A DNA stretch of 64,000 nt from Pseudomonas paeninsulae. Its GTDB lineage: Bacteria; Pseudomonadota; Gammaproteobacteria; Pseudomonadales; Pseudomonadaceae. The notes under the pieces were generated by a model. That model searched no databases. It saw only the letters and a list, made by a program, of their open reading frames with translations, and had not been told where the DNA came from. Numbering within the stretch: position 1 is the stretch's first letter; every line of letters begins with the position of its first letter. Made by a program: the position numbers and the translations under genes. Below are positions 1 to 9,639 of the stretch, one piece after another. The DNA lies in assembly GCF_035621475.1 (NCBI RefSeq), contig NZ_CP141799.1, positions 4,266,501 through 4,330,500 of the forward strand, in the 5' to 3' direction.

Positions 1-1061
1 CTCGACGCGCCTGCGCAGCCAGCTGCTGGCGGTACCGGTGGCCATCGCCAAGATGCTGTTGACGGTCCTGGCCCTGCTCTGCGGCGCCTCCGTCGGCAGG
101 GAAGGCCCCACCGTGCACGTGGGCGCGGCACTGATGTACAACTTCGGCCGGCGTCTCGGCCTGCATGGCCGCCATGCCCTGTCCGGACTGATTCTCGCTG
201 GCGGTGCCGCCGGGATTGCCGCGGCGTTCAACACCCCGCTGGCCGGCGTGGTGTTCGCCATCGAAGAGTTAAGCCACCGCATGGAGCAGAGCTTCAATGT
301 CCTGATCCTGATGGCGGTGCTGATCGGTGGCATGGTCACCCTCGGTCTGGTCGGCCGCTACAGCTACTTCGGCGAACTCAGTGCAACGCTGCCGCTAAGC
401 AGCGCCTGGCTGGCGGTGCTGGCCTGCGGGGTACTCGGCGGCGTGCTCGGCCGGTCTCTACTGTCGCCTAGTGCTACCGGCCAGGCGCGGCCCGCTGGCC
501 GTGCTCGGTGCCTGGAGGGCACGCCGCCCGGTGCTGTTCGCCGGCGCCTGCGGCTTGCTCCTGGCCCTGCTCGGGCTGATCTCCGGCCATCACGTATTCG
601 GCACCGGCTACGCCGAAACCCGCGCCCTGCTCGACGGCCAGCCACAGACCGACGCACTGTTCATCCTGTGGAAGTTCCTGGCCAACGTGGTGTCCTACCT
701 GGCGGGCATCCCCGGCGGCCTGTTTTCGCCGTCACTGGCGGTCGGCGCCGGCATGGCGCCCTGGCTGGTCGACTGGATTCCCGGAATCGACTTGCAGACC
801 GCTGGCCTGCTCGGCATGGCCGCCTACCTGGCCGGCGTGACCCGCACGCCACTGACCGCCACGGTGATCACCATCGAGCTGTCGCACAGCCAGGACATGG
901 CCCTGCCGATCCTCGCGGCCAGCCTGCTGGCCAGCAGCATTTCGGCACGCATCTCGCCGGTGGCGCTGTATCGCGCCTTCGCCAATCAGTTGCTGGACAG
1001 CATCGCGCCGCTGCGAGAAAAGCCGCCCACGCCACCCGCCGCCGAAGCCCCACCCCGCTAG
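1..1061 (+). pseudogene. ClC-family chloride channel/antiporter, 5'-truncated by window edge and frameshifted
   Basis: A membrane ClC-type anion channel or Cl-/H+ exchanger split over two frames. Frame 2 is open from the window edge and carries the family motifs GREGP (about nt 100-115) and AAAFNTPLAG (about 215-245). Coding then moves to frame 3 from about nt 455-470 to the stop at 1059-1061, with the C-terminal motif AGIPGGLFSPS (about 700-735). Staying in frame 2 gives an Arg/Pro-rich shadow sequence, so the shift is real in this sequence. It is either an indel mutation or an assembly error. The true start lies outside the window; the GTG at 38 is an internal Val. The gene converges with gcd. 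Family call is firm; functional status is uncertain. Confidence 0.82.
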
Positions 1062-1385
1062 ATACTCAGGCCACCTCCTGCACCAGCCAATGAACCGGTG
1101 CAGGCTTAGCCAGCCTCTCGCAGCAAAAAATCGCCTTAGTGACTGAGCATCCACGCTCGACCGGCGGGCTTGCCTTCATCGCCTGCGGGTTGGTCGGGGT
1201 GGGGTGCCAGCGATTTGTTTGGCCTGCAGCGACCGCAGGCGCTGGGCACACCGACAATGCCGGCACCGGCGCAACACCGAGCAGTGCATAAGCCTGGGCC
1301 GGCGAATAACCGACACCTAAACAGCGACCCGATCCAGCACCGCAGCCGTCTTGCACGCCTGCTCGCGAATGCGCCGAGCGTGCGG
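1062..1385. other. Intergenic region, nothing recognised
   Basis: This stretch separates the convergent ClC gene and gcd. The open frames crossing it are overlaps from gcd in other frames. I see no tRNA, no member of the window's repeat families and no clear terminator hairpin. Confidence 0.5.
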
Positions 1386-3782
1386 CTACTGCTCGGCGAG
1401 CGTCCAGGCAATCAGCGAATCGCCGATCTTGGTACCGAAGGATCCATGCCCGCCGGCCATCTGCACCACGTACTGCTTGCCGGTCTTCGCCGACACATAG
1501 GTCATCGGCGTCGCCTGACCGCCCGCCGGCAGCCTGGCTTTCCACAGCTGCTCGCCGTTCTGCAGATCGTACGCCCGCAGGTAGTAGTCCAACGTGCCGC
1601 TGAGGAAAGCAACGCCTCCGGCGGTTACCAGCGGTCCGCCCAGCGCCGGCGTACCCACCGTAAAGGGGATGCCGAGCGGCGCGCTGTCGCGGCTGGTACC
1701 GTTCTTGTGCATCCATACCGGCTTCATGCTGCGCAGATCGACTGCGCTGACGAAGCCCCAGGGCGGCGTCTGGCACGGCAGGCCGAGCACCGACATAAAG
1801 GGTTGCAGGCGCACCATATAGGGCGCGCCGAGGTTGGGTTGCAGACCGGTCTCTCCACCGCCGCTGCGTTCCTGCGGGTCGACGTCGCTACGCTTGACCA
1901 GTTGCGAAACGAACGCCAGGTAGTTCGGCGCACCGAACAGCAGTTGCCGCACCGGATCGACCGCCACCGATGGCCAGTTGAAGGTGCCTACATTGCCCGG
2001 ATAGATCAATGAGCCCTGCTCCGACGGCGGCGTGAAGTCGCCTTCATAGCGCAGCTGGCGAAACTGGATGCGGCACATCATCTGGTCCAGCGGTGTGCCG
2101 CCCCACATATCCCGCTCGCGCAGCGGTTGATCCGGCGCGTAGCTGAGGGCGGAGGCCGGTTGGGTCGGCGCGGTGAAGTCACCGGCGACGGCGCCCTGCG
2201 CGACCGGCCGCTCGGTCACCGGGACGATGGGTTCGCCGGTCCGACGATCCAGCACATAGAGGTCGCCACGCTTGGTCGGCTGGATGATCGCCGGGACCTT
2301 GCCCTGCGGACCGTCGATATCCACCAGTATCGGTTGTGCTGGCAGGTCGCGATCCCAGAGGTCGTGGTGCACGGTCTGGAACTCCCAGCGCACCTTGCCG
2401 CTGTCCAGCTCCAGTGCCACCAGCGCGTCGGTAAACCGCTCGGACTCAGGCGTGCGCTGCACCCCCCACTGGTCGGGCGTCTGGTTGCCGGTGGGTATGT
2501 AGACCAGCCCCAGCGCCTCATCGGCCGTCGCGATGGTCCAGGAATTCGGCGTGCTACGCACGTAGCTTTCGCCCGGCGGCAAGGGGGCGGTCGCGTCCGG
2601 GTTGCCTGGATCGAAATTCCAGACCAGCCGGCCGCTGCGCACGTCATAGGCCCGAATCACCCCGCCCGGAGAATCCACCGCACCATTGTCGGTGATCGAG
2701 CCGCCGACAATTACTAGCTTCTCGGTCACCACCGGCGGTGAGGTCGGCAGATAGACGCCCAGCGCACCCTCACCCAGGCCGACCTTCAGGTCGACGACGC
2801 CTGCGCTGCCAAAGTCCGCGCAGGGTTTGCCGTCCTCAACATCCAGCGCAACCAGGGTACCGTCGTTGGTCGGCAGGAACAGCCGGCGCTCGCAGCGGGC
2901 GGCTGTCGGCGCTACAGGTTTTGCCCCAGCCGCGGCATAGACGCTGGCGTCGTGCAACGCCAGGCCGCGACAGGTCATGTGCTGGTAGTACTCGGCCTCT
3001 CGATTGATGCTCGGATCGAAGCGCCAGCGCTCCTCGCCGCTGTCGGCATCCAGCGCGATGGCAATGCTGTGAGGCGTGCAGATGAACAGCTTGTCGCCCA
3101 CCTTGAGCGGGGTGACCTGGTTGGTCACCTCGCCGGGATCACCCGCGCCCGGCAGGTCACCGGTGTGGTATTCCCAGGCCTTTTCCAGCGTGCCGACGTT
3201 TTCCGGAGTGATCTGCTTGGCCGGTGAATAGCGATCGCCGCGATCGGAGCCGCCATAGGCCGTCCAGTCGTTCGCCGAGCGCCCCGCCAGCCCTTGAGGA
3301 TTCAGGCCCTGCATCTGGGCGTCGCTGAACTCGCCCTTGAGCGATGAATAGTCCTGCGTCAGCGCGTAACCCGCCATCAGTGCACCAGCCAGCAGGCCCA
3401 GGCCAAGCAGACCGGTGGCACCGTCGCGCCAGACCAGCCGGTCGCCGACATGACGATTGATAAACGGCACGATCAACCAGAGACCAAGGATGCACCAGAG
3501 GTCGATACGCGGCGCCAGCTGCCACCAGTCGAAGCGCACCTCGTAGAGGGCCCAGGCCAGCGTGGCGAGCAGCAACAACGCGTAAAGCCCGATTGCGTCG
3601 CGCCGCCGGGCGAACATCAGCCCGGCCACGACCACCAGGCCGATGCCAGCGCACAGGTAATACCAGGACCCGCCCAGTAGCACCAGGTAACCGCCGCCAG
3701 CCAGCAGCAGCCCCCCCAGCACCAGTATCACCACGGCAGTCAGGGTGATCCGCAATGGACGTGCTGCGTATTCACTATTCAT
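1386..3782 (-). CDS. gcd: Membrane-bound PQQ-dependent glucose dehydrogenase
   Basis: Oxidises glucose to gluconate in the periplasm and passes electrons to ubiquinone. The 798-residue product has about five hydrophobic segments in its first 140 residues, followed by a PQQ-type beta-propeller (for example NDWTAYGGSDRGDRYSP, where the propeller starts, and RAYDVRSGRLVWNFDPGNP). The length matches Pseudomonas Gcd at about 800. I chose the ATG at 3782 (MNSEYAARPL) because AGGAG lies 8 nt upstream; an in-frame extension to 3836 has no such site. The gene is monocistronic here, between a broken ClC gene and the fructose PTS operon. PQQ synthesis genes are not in the window, so holoenzyme formation depends on genes elsewhere. 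Confidence 0.95.
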   Translation of the reverse strand: MNSEYAARPLRITLTAVVILVLGGLLLAGGGYLVLLGGSWYYLCAGIGLVVVAGLMFARRRDAIGLYALLLLATLAWALYEVRFDWWQLAPRIDLWCILGLWLIVPFINRHVGDRLVWRDGATGLLGLGLLAGALMAGYALTQDYSSLKGEFSDAQMQGLNPQGLAGRSANDWTAYGGSDRGDRYSPAKQITPENVGTLEKAWEYHTGDLPGAGDPGEVTNQVTPLKVGDKLFICTPHSIAIALDADSGEERWRFDPSINREAEYYQHMTCRGLALHDASVYAAAGAKPVAPTAARCERRLFLPTNDGTLVALDVEDGKPCADFGSAGVVDLKVGLGEGALGVYLPTSPPVVTEKLVIVGGSITDNGAVDSPGGVIRAYDVRSGRLVWNFDPGNPDATAPLPPGESYVRSTPNSWTIATADEALGLVYIPTGNQTPDQWGVQRTPESERFTDALVALELDSGKVRWEFQTVHHDLWDRDLPAQPILVDIDGPQGKVPAIIQPTKRGDLYVLDRRTGEPIVPVTERPVAQGAVAGDFTAPTQPASALSYAPDQPLRERDMWGGTPLDQMMCRIQFRQLRYEGDFTPPSEQGSLIYPGNVGTFNWPSVAVDPVRQLLFGAPNYLAFVSQLVKRSDVDPQERSGGGETGLQPNLGAPYMVRLQPFMSVLGLPCQTPPWGFVSAVDLRSMKPVWMHKNGTSRDSAPLGIPFTVGTPALGGPLVTAGGVAFLSGTLDYYLRAYDLQNGEQLWKARLPAGGQATPMTYVSAKTGKQYVVQMAGGHGSFGTKIGDSLIAWTLAEQ

Positions 3783-3905
3783 CCAGCACTCTCCTGCCGA
3801 TTCAGTTGCGCCCGCAGCGCTGGCGCAATCTGGCACAACATCATTTCAGCGCGCTATCTGTGGCTACGGCTGCAGGGCCTTGATTCAGCCCTGCTACCAC
3901 TCAAC

Positions 3906-5639
3906 TCAGGCTAGCGCATCGACGACCAGCGGCTGCGCCTCGCCCCGCTTGATCACCGCATACACCACCCCGGTCAGCAGGCTGCCGGCGACTATCGCCA
4001 GCAGGTACAGCGCCGCATGGTTGATCGCATTGGGGATCAGCAGCACGAACAGGCCGCCGTGCGGCGCCATCAACTTGCAACCGAAGTACATCGACAGCGC
4101 ACCGGTCAAGGCGCCACCGGCGATGCTCGCCGGAATCACCCGGAACGGGTCCTTGGCCGCGAAAGGAATCGCCCCTTCGGAAATAAAGCACAGTCCCAGC
4201 ACCCCCGCCGCCTTGCCGGCTTCACGTTCGCTCTGGGCGAACTTGTGTCGGGCGATAAAAGTGGCGATGGCCATGCCGATCGGCGGCACCATGCCGGCGG
4301 CCATCACCGCGGCCATGGGCGCGTAGCTTTGCGAGGCCAGCAGGCCGACGGAGAAGGCGTAGGCGGCCTTGTTGATCGGCCCGCCAAGGTCGACGCACAT
4401 CATGCCGCCGAGCAGCAGGCCGAGCAGGATAGCGTTGGTGCTGCCCATGCTGTCGAGGAACGCGGTGAGCCCGAGCAACAGGCCCGCCACCGGCTTGCCG
4501 ACCACATAGATCATCACCAGGCCGGTGAACAGGCTGGCCAGCAACGGGATGATCAGGATCGGTTTCAGCGCCTCGACGCTGGCCGGGAGCTGCACCCAGC
4601 GGGCGATGGCCTTGGCCGCATAGCCGGCGAGAAAGCCGGCGATGATGCCGCCGATAAAGCCCGCCCCCAGCGAGCTGGCGAGCAGACCGCCGATCATCCC
4701 TGGCGCCAGGCCGGGGCGGTCGGCGATCGAATAGGCGATGTAACCGGCCAGCACCGGCACCATCAATTTGAACGCGGCTTCGCCACCGATCTGCATCAGC
4801 GCGGCGGCCAGGCTGCCCTCCTGCTTGAACGCCTCGATGCCGAAGACGAACGACAGGGCGATCATCAGGCCGCCGGCCACCACCATCGGCAACATGAAGG
4901 ACACACCCGTGAGCAGGTGCTTGTACGCCCCGCCCTGTGCCGCGGGGCCGGACTGGGCGGCTTCTGCTTTGCCGCCAGCGACCAACGGTTGCGCCTCGAC
5001 CAAAGCCCGTTCGAGGGTCTGCCGGGGCTGCTTGAGGGCCACCCCGGTGCCGCAGCGAAAGACCTTCTTGCCGGCGAAGCGGGCGGTTTCCACCTCGATA
5101 TCGGTGGCCAGCAGAACCACATCGGCAGCGGCGATGGCAGCGTCATCCAGCACGTTGCGCGCGCCCACCGAGCCGCGGGTCTCCACCTGCAACTGGTAGC
5201 CAAGCTGCTCGGCCGCCTGTTGCAGGGCCTCGGCGGCCATGAAGGTATGCGCTACCCCGGTCGGGCAGGCGGTCACCGCGACCAGGCGTGGCCGGGCAGT
5301 CGCCTCGGCGAGCGCTGGCGCATCGTGCTGCAGGATTTCGGCGTGCTCGGCGGCGGCGAGCAGGAACTGCTGCGGATCGACCAGCGCTTCGGCCGGCGTG
5401 GATTGCACCAGGCGCTTGCCGACGAAGCGTTGCAGCGACAGGTCGCCGGTCTTGACCACCACCACCAGTTCGGCGGCGGCGATATCCGCCTCGCTCAGCG
5501 GCGAGCCTATCGCCTTGGGGTCGTGGACCTCGACCCGACTCGTCCAACCCAGACGTTGGGCAGCGGCTTCCAGTAAGCGCGAGCAGAGCACGCTGGTGAC
5601 CATGCCATTGGGGCAGGCGGTGACAATCAGTAAATTCAT
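3906..5639 (-). CDS. fruA: Fructose-specific PTS permease, EIIBC components
   Basis: Inner-membrane transporter that takes up fructose as fructose-1-phosphate. At 577 residues it has two EIIB-like domains: a first with VTACPNG at residues 6-12, and a second with VTACPTGVAHTFMAAEAL, the usual phospho-Cys site, near residue 125. An EIIC channel of about nine membrane segments runs from about residue 240 to the end, including the GGPINKAAY segment. It is the last gene of the fruB-fruK-fruA operon, starting 21 nt after the fruK stop. GAGG lies a suitable distance upstream of the ATG. FruR most likely controls it through the shared operator upstream of fruB. Confidence 0.95.
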   Translation of the reverse strand: MNLLIVTACPNGMVTSVLCSRLLEAAAQRLGWTSRVEVHDPKAIGSPLSEADIAAAELVVVVKTGDLSLQRFVGKRLVQSTPAEALVDPQQFLLAAAEHAEILQHDAPALAEATARPRLVAVTACPTGVAHTFMAAEALQQAAEQLGYQLQVETRGSVGARNVLDDAAIAAADVVLLATDIEVETARFAGKKVFRCGTGVALKQPRQTLERALVEAQPLVAGGKAEAAQSGPAAQGGAYKHLLTGVSFMLPMVVAGGLMIALSFVFGIEAFKQEGSLAAALMQIGGEAAFKLMVPVLAGYIAYSIADRPGLAPGMIGGLLASSLGAGFIGGIIAGFLAGYAAKAIARWVQLPASVEALKPILIIPLLASLFTGLVMIYVVGKPVAGLLLGLTAFLDSMGSTNAILLGLLLGGMMCVDLGGPINKAAYAFSVGLLASQSYAPMAAVMAAGMVPPIGMAIATFIARHKFAQSEREAGKAAGVLGLCFISEGAIPFAAKDPFRVIPASIAGGALTGALSMYFGCKLMAPHGGLFVLLIPNAINHAALYLLAIVAGSLLTGVVYAVIKRGEAQPLVVDALA

Positions 5640-5660
5640 GGCAATGACCTCATTATTGTT

Positions 5661-6596
5661 TTAATCCAGGTGCGCGACAGTCACGCCCGCTTCCAGGCGC
5701 GCCAGTTGTTCCCGGTCGTGAATACCAAAACCGAGCTGGGTGACCGCCTGGGCGGCAATCGCGGTGGCCAGACGCAACGTGCGTTCGGCCGGCCAGCCAA
5801 TCAGCAGGCCGTGCAGGGTGGCGGCCAGCAGCGAGTCGCCGGCGCCCACCGTGCTGACCACCTCGACTCGCGGCGGCCGCGCTTGCAGCGCAATGTCCGG
5901 GCCGAACCAGTAGACGCCCTCGGCGCCGCGCGACAGCAGCACATGCTCCACGCCCGAGGTACGCAGGCGCAGCGCAGCGGCCCGCAAATCGGCCGCCGAG
6001 GACGTCGGCAAAGCGCAGGCCTCGGCCAGCTCCTCCTCGTTGGGTTTGATCAACCAGGGCGCCACGCCAAGTCCGGCGCGCAACGCAGCGCCACTGCTGT
6101 CCAGCGCCAGCGGCAGGCCAAACGCCTGCAGCCGGCGCAGCAGGCTGGTGAACCATTCGGGGCTGACGCCCTGCGGCAGGCTGCCGGCGACCACGATGGC
6201 GTCGTGGCCGGCAACCATCAGTTCCAGCGCCTCGAGCAACTCGGCCTGGTGCACCGCCTCGACCTGCGGTCCCGGACCATTGAGGTCGGTGATCCGCCCG
6301 CTGCGCTCGGCCAATTTGATATTGCTACGGGTTTCGCCGGGCACGCGGACGAAGGCGTCGACAAAACCGCGCCGAGCGAACAAGGCCTCGAAGGGCGTGG
6401 CGTTGCCCAGCCCGAGAAAACCACTGACCGTGACCTTGTGGCCCAGGTCTGCCAGCACCTGGGCCACGTTCAGGCCCTTGCCGGCGGCGTGAGCGTGCAA
6501 GCCCAGGCTGCGATTGACCGCGCCGGGGTGCAGGGCTTCGAGCGATACGGTCAGGTCCAGCGCCGGGTTCAGGGTCAGGCTCAGAATGCGTGCCAT
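5661..6596 (-). CDS. fruK: 1-phosphofructokinase
   Basis: Phosphorylates fructose-1-phosphate, the product of FruA, to fructose-1,6-bisphosphate. The 311-residue protein is a PfkB/ribokinase-family sugar kinase: it begins ARILSLTLNPALDLT, has the first family signature at HAAGKGLNVAQVLADLG (about residues 33-50), and has the second with catalytic Asp in VSTVGAGDSLLA (about residues 247-258). The ATG at 6596 shares one base with the fruB stop codon (TGATG), so translation is probably coupled. A longer in-frame extension overlaps fruB and has no family similarity, so I rejected it. Confidence 0.95.
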   Translation of the reverse strand: MARILSLTLNPALDLTVSLEALHPGAVNRSLGLHAHAAGKGLNVAQVLADLGHKVTVSGFLGLGNATPFEALFARRGFVDAFVRVPGETRSNIKLAERSGRITDLNGPGPQVEAVHQAELLEALELMVAGHDAIVVAGSLPQGVSPEWFTSLLRRLQAFGLPLALDSSGAALRAGLGVAPWLIKPNEEELAEACALPTSSAADLRAAALRLRTSGVEHVLLSRGAEGVYWFGPDIALQARPPRVEVVSTVGAGDSLLAATLHGLLIGWPAERTLRLATAIAAQAVTQLGFGIHDREQLARLEAGVTVAHLD

Positions 6597-9472
6597 CAGC
6601 CAATCTCCTCGACCAGGGCGCGCACTGCCGCGGCGCTTTCCAGACCTAGCGCCTGCTGGGCCAGCAACTGGCTCTGACTGAAATCCAGCTCGCGCACCCG
6701 CGCCTTGACCAGGGCGATGCTGCGCGCCGAGACGCTCAACTCGTCCACCCCCAGGCCGACCAGCAGGGGCACCGCGAGCATGTCGCACGCCAGTTCGCCG
6801 CACACTCCGACCCACTTGCCATGGCCGTGGGCGGCCTCGACGGTCATACCGATCAGGCGCAGCACCGCCGGATGCAGGCCATCGGCCTGGGCCGACAGGG
6901 TCGGGTGGTCGCGGTCGATGGCCAGGGTGTACTGGGTCAGGTCATTGGTGCCGATGCTGAAGAAGTCCACCTCGCGCGCCAGCACCGGGGCCAGCAGCGC
7001 CGCCGAAGGCACTTCGACCATGATCCCCAGTTGCAGGTCGGCCAGCGGCATCTCTTCGCGCAAGCGCAGCGCCATGTCACGCGCGCTGCGCCATTCCTCG
7101 ACGCAGCAGATCATCGGGAACATGATCCGCAGCGGCCGTCCATCGGCGGCGGCGAGCAAGGCGCGCAACTGGGTTTCCAGGATCTCCGGGCGCTGCAGGC
7201 TGAGACGAATGCCGCGCACGCCGAGAAATGGATTCACCTCCGCCGGCATCGGCCAGTAAGGCAGCGGCTTGTCGCCCCCGACATCCAGGGTGCGCACCAC
7301 CAGCGGTCGCCCGTCGAGGGCATCGAGCACGCGCCGGTACTCGGCCTCCTGGGTCGCCTGGGTCGGCGCCTCGGCGTGATCCATGAACACCAGCTCGGTG
7401 CGCAACAGCCCGACCGCTTCGCCACCCAACTCGACCGCCGTAGCGGTTTCACCGCTGGCGCCGATATTGGCCGCCACTTCCAGACGATGACCGTCGCGGG
7501 TCACCGCTGGCTGCATGCGCTCGGCATGGGCGCGCGCGCGGCGGGCTTCACTGGCCTCGCGCTGGCGCAGCGCCTGCGCCAGGGTCTGCTGGTCGGGCGC
7601 CACGCGGAGCAGACCGTGATCGCCATCGAGCAACAGCACAGTGCCCTGGGCCAACGCCAGGACCGCCTCGCCGGCACCCACCACCGCCGGGATACCCAGC
7701 GTGCGGGCGATGATCGCACTGTGCGCGGTGGCGCCGCCGCGCGCGGTAAGGATGCCGGCGACGCGCTGCCGATTGAGGCTGGCGACATCCGAAGGCGCCA
7801 CTTCGTCCATCACCAGAATGTAGGGTTCGTCCGGCTCGTGCAGCGCCTCGACGCCACACAACGTAGCCAGCACGCGGCGGCCGATATCCCGCAGATCGGC
7901 GGCGCGCTCGGCCAGCAGCGCATCATGCAAGGCTTCCTGCTGGCTCGCCGCCGCCTCGATCTCGCCAGCCCAGGCCGCCTCGGCGCTGAGTCCAGCGCTC
8001 AGGCGCGCCGTCACGTCCTCGGCCAGGGCCGGGTCACGCAGCATCGCCTGGTGGGTGATGAATATTTCGCGGATATTGGCCTCGGCCGTGGCCTCGACCA
8101 AGCGCTGGATGTCGGCGCTGACCTGTTCCAGCGCCGCGCTCAAGCGCTGCTGTTCCAGCGCTGCGCCCTGACCTTGCTGCGGGTAATCCAGCACCGGCGG
8201 CACCCGCACCAGCGCCGGGCCGATGGCGATGCCTGGCGCGGCGGCAACTGCCTGCAGTCGCGCCCCGGCAGCCGGTGCTTGCGGCTTGGGCACAGTACTG
8301 AGCACTGGCGCAACACTGGCCGAAACTGGGGTGTCGGCCAGCGGCAAGGGCTCGAGGCTTTCGCCGAGACCGGCCAACACGGCGGCTTCCAGGGCCGGCA
8401 GGACCTCTGCGGCGATCGCCGGTTCGGCGCTGAACTCCAGCGCCTGACCACGCCGCGCGCCCAGCGCCAGCAGCTTGCTCAGGCTCTTGACCGACACCCC
8501 GGGCCCCGCCTCGCCAGCCAGACGCACCCGCACCTCGCCGGCAAAAGCCAGGGCGATTTCGCTCAAGGCCTTGGCCGGGCGGGCATGCAGGCCATGGGTA
8601 TTGGCCAGGATCACGTGCCGCATCGGCCAGTCGGCGGGCACTTCGGCGCCCAGGGCCTCGAGCACGCTACGACTGCTGGTCGCTTGACTGAAGGCCGCGG
8701 CGCGGCCCTCGATCAACAGGTCGCACAAGCGTTCGAGCAATTGCCGGTGGGCCTCACCCAGGCTGGCCAGGCAGAACAGGCCAGTCAATGGCTGGCCCTG
8801 ATAGTCGAGCGGCTGCGCCGGGGTGACGAACGCCAGACCGGGACTGAGCACCGCCTGATCGCTGTGCAACCACCACAGGCCATTGCCCAGCGGCAGCGGC
8901 TGGCCTTGGGCCAGGCTGTTGGCGAACCCCGACTCGGCGCAACCCGCCTTCTTCAGCAGCCGCGCGCCCTGCCAGAGCAACTCGTCGAAATCCTCGACCG
9001 CCACGCCCAGGCCGATCAGTTGACTGTCCAGCGCCAGTTCCTGCGGCGCACCTTGCAGTAACGCGACTATCGCCTCGGGCTCCTGCGCCTCGCGCAACGC
9101 CGGGCCGAGATCGCCTTCGCCGAGGGCCCGGGTCAACAGTTGCAACAGACGCAGGTGCTCATCCGAGCGAGCGGCGATGGCAATCGCCAGGTAGACCATC
9201 TGCCCATTGCCCCAGTCCACCCCGTCGGGGAACTGGATCAGGCGCACGCCGGTGCAATACACCTGATCGCGGGTTTGCGGGGTGCCATGGGGAATCGCGA
9301 TGCCCTGGCCCAGGTAGGTCGAGCCCTGCGCTTCGCGCGCCTGCATGCCGGCGAGATAGCCGGGCGCCACCAAATCATCGCCAACCAGGCGATCGGCAAG
9401 CAGCACCAGCGCCGCCGGTTTATCCGCGGCGCTACGGCCCATCTGGATCTGCGTGACATTCAACTCGAGCAT
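6596..9472 (-). CDS. fruB: Multiphosphoryl transfer protein (EIIA-Fru, HPr and enzyme I fusion)
   Basis: Soluble phosphorelay protein that feeds phosphate from PEP to FruA. Three domains are in order: EIIA-Fru (His62 in GIAIPHGTPQT), HPr (His296 in HGLHARPAKAL) and enzyme I (His584 in GGATAHSAIIA, with PEP-binding sequence such as LGVRGIRLSLQRPEI later). The total of 958 residues fits Pseudomonas FruB. I prefer the ATG at 9472 (MLELNVTQ) over 9481 because GAGG lies 9 nt upstream of 9472 but almost abuts 9481. It heads the fruBKA operon and is divergent from fruR, with a FruR-type operator between them. Confidence 0.95.
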   Translation of the reverse strand: MLELNVTQIQMGRSAADKPAALVLLADRLVGDDLVAPGYLAGMQAREAQGSTYLGQGIAIPHGTPQTRDQVYCTGVRLIQFPDGVDWGNGQMVYLAIAIAARSDEHLRLLQLLTRALGEGDLGPALREAQEPEAIVALLQGAPQELALDSQLIGLGVAVEDFDELLWQGARLLKKAGCAESGFANSLAQGQPLPLGNGLWWLHSDQAVLSPGLAFVTPAQPLDYQGQPLTGLFCLASLGEAHRQLLERLCDLLIEGRAAAFSQATSSRSVLEALGAEVPADWPMRHVILANTHGLHARPAKALSEIALAFAGEVRVRLAGEAGPGVSVKSLSKLLALGARRGQALEFSAEPAIAAEVLPALEAAVLAGLGESLEPLPLADTPVSASVAPVLSTVPKPQAPAAGARLQAVAAAPGIAIGPALVRVPPVLDYPQQGQGAALEQQRLSAALEQVSADIQRLVEATAEANIREIFITHQAMLRDPALAEDVTARLSAGLSAEAAWAGEIEAAASQQEALHDALLAERAADLRDIGRRVLATLCGVEALHEPDEPYILVMDEVAPSDVASLNRQRVAGILTARGGATAHSAIIARTLGIPAVVGAGEAVLALAQGTVLLLDGDHGLLRVAPDQQTLAQALRQREASEARRARAHAERMQPAVTRDGHRLEVAANIGASGETATAVELGGEAVGLLRTELVFMDHAEAPTQATQEAEYRRVLDALDGRPLVVRTLDVGGDKPLPYWPMPAEVNPFLGVRGIRLSLQRPEILETQLRALLAAADGRPLRIMFPMICCVEEWRSARDMALRLREEMPLADLQLGIMVEVPSAALLAPVLAREVDFFSIGTNDLTQYTLAIDRDHPTLSAQADGLHPAVLRLIGMTVEAAHGHGKWVGVCGELACDMLAVPLLVGLGVDELSVSARSIALVKARVRELDFSQSQLLAQQALGLESAAAVRALVEEIG

Positions 9473-9509
9473 TGAAGACATCCTCTGGCAACTGACGGCG
9501 GCGCTAGCG

Positions 9510-9566
9510 TGAAACCCCGACTATTCGCAAAGAATAGTCGCTCTGGCGACTTGCTGAATCGTTTCA
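9510..9566. promoter_or_regulatory. fruB-fruR divergent control region with FruR (Cra) operator and a perfect palindrome
   Basis: TGAATCGTTTCA at 9555-9566 closely matches the Cra/FruR operator (TGAAACGTTTCA type), and a half-site TGAAACCC begins at 9510. Between them is a perfect 9-bp inverted repeat, CGACTATTC/GAATAGTCG at 9518-9526 and 9532-9540, with a 5-nt centre. Position and sequence support autoregulation and control of fruBKA by the adjacent LacI-type FruR. The role of the extra palindrome is unknown. Confidence 0.75.
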
Positions 9567-9639
9567 CCTAATGACTGGCACGTTACCTGATAATCGGCGA
9601 TCCTTGAAGCCCGGTCGTCATCCCACTCAGGACTCCGCC

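Noticed and set aside
1066..1776. 236-codon frame at the 3' end of gcd
   Set aside because: Mostly overlaps gcd in another frame; the part beyond gcd has no family similarity I recognise.
4017..5576. 519-codon frame antisense to fruA
   Set aside because: Shadow of fruA with the same compositional bias and no ribosome site or domain.
6821..9061. 746-codon open frame antisense to fruB
   Set aside because: It lies fully within fruB, is rich in Gln, Arg and His as expected from reading GC-rich coding DNA backwards, and has no family features.
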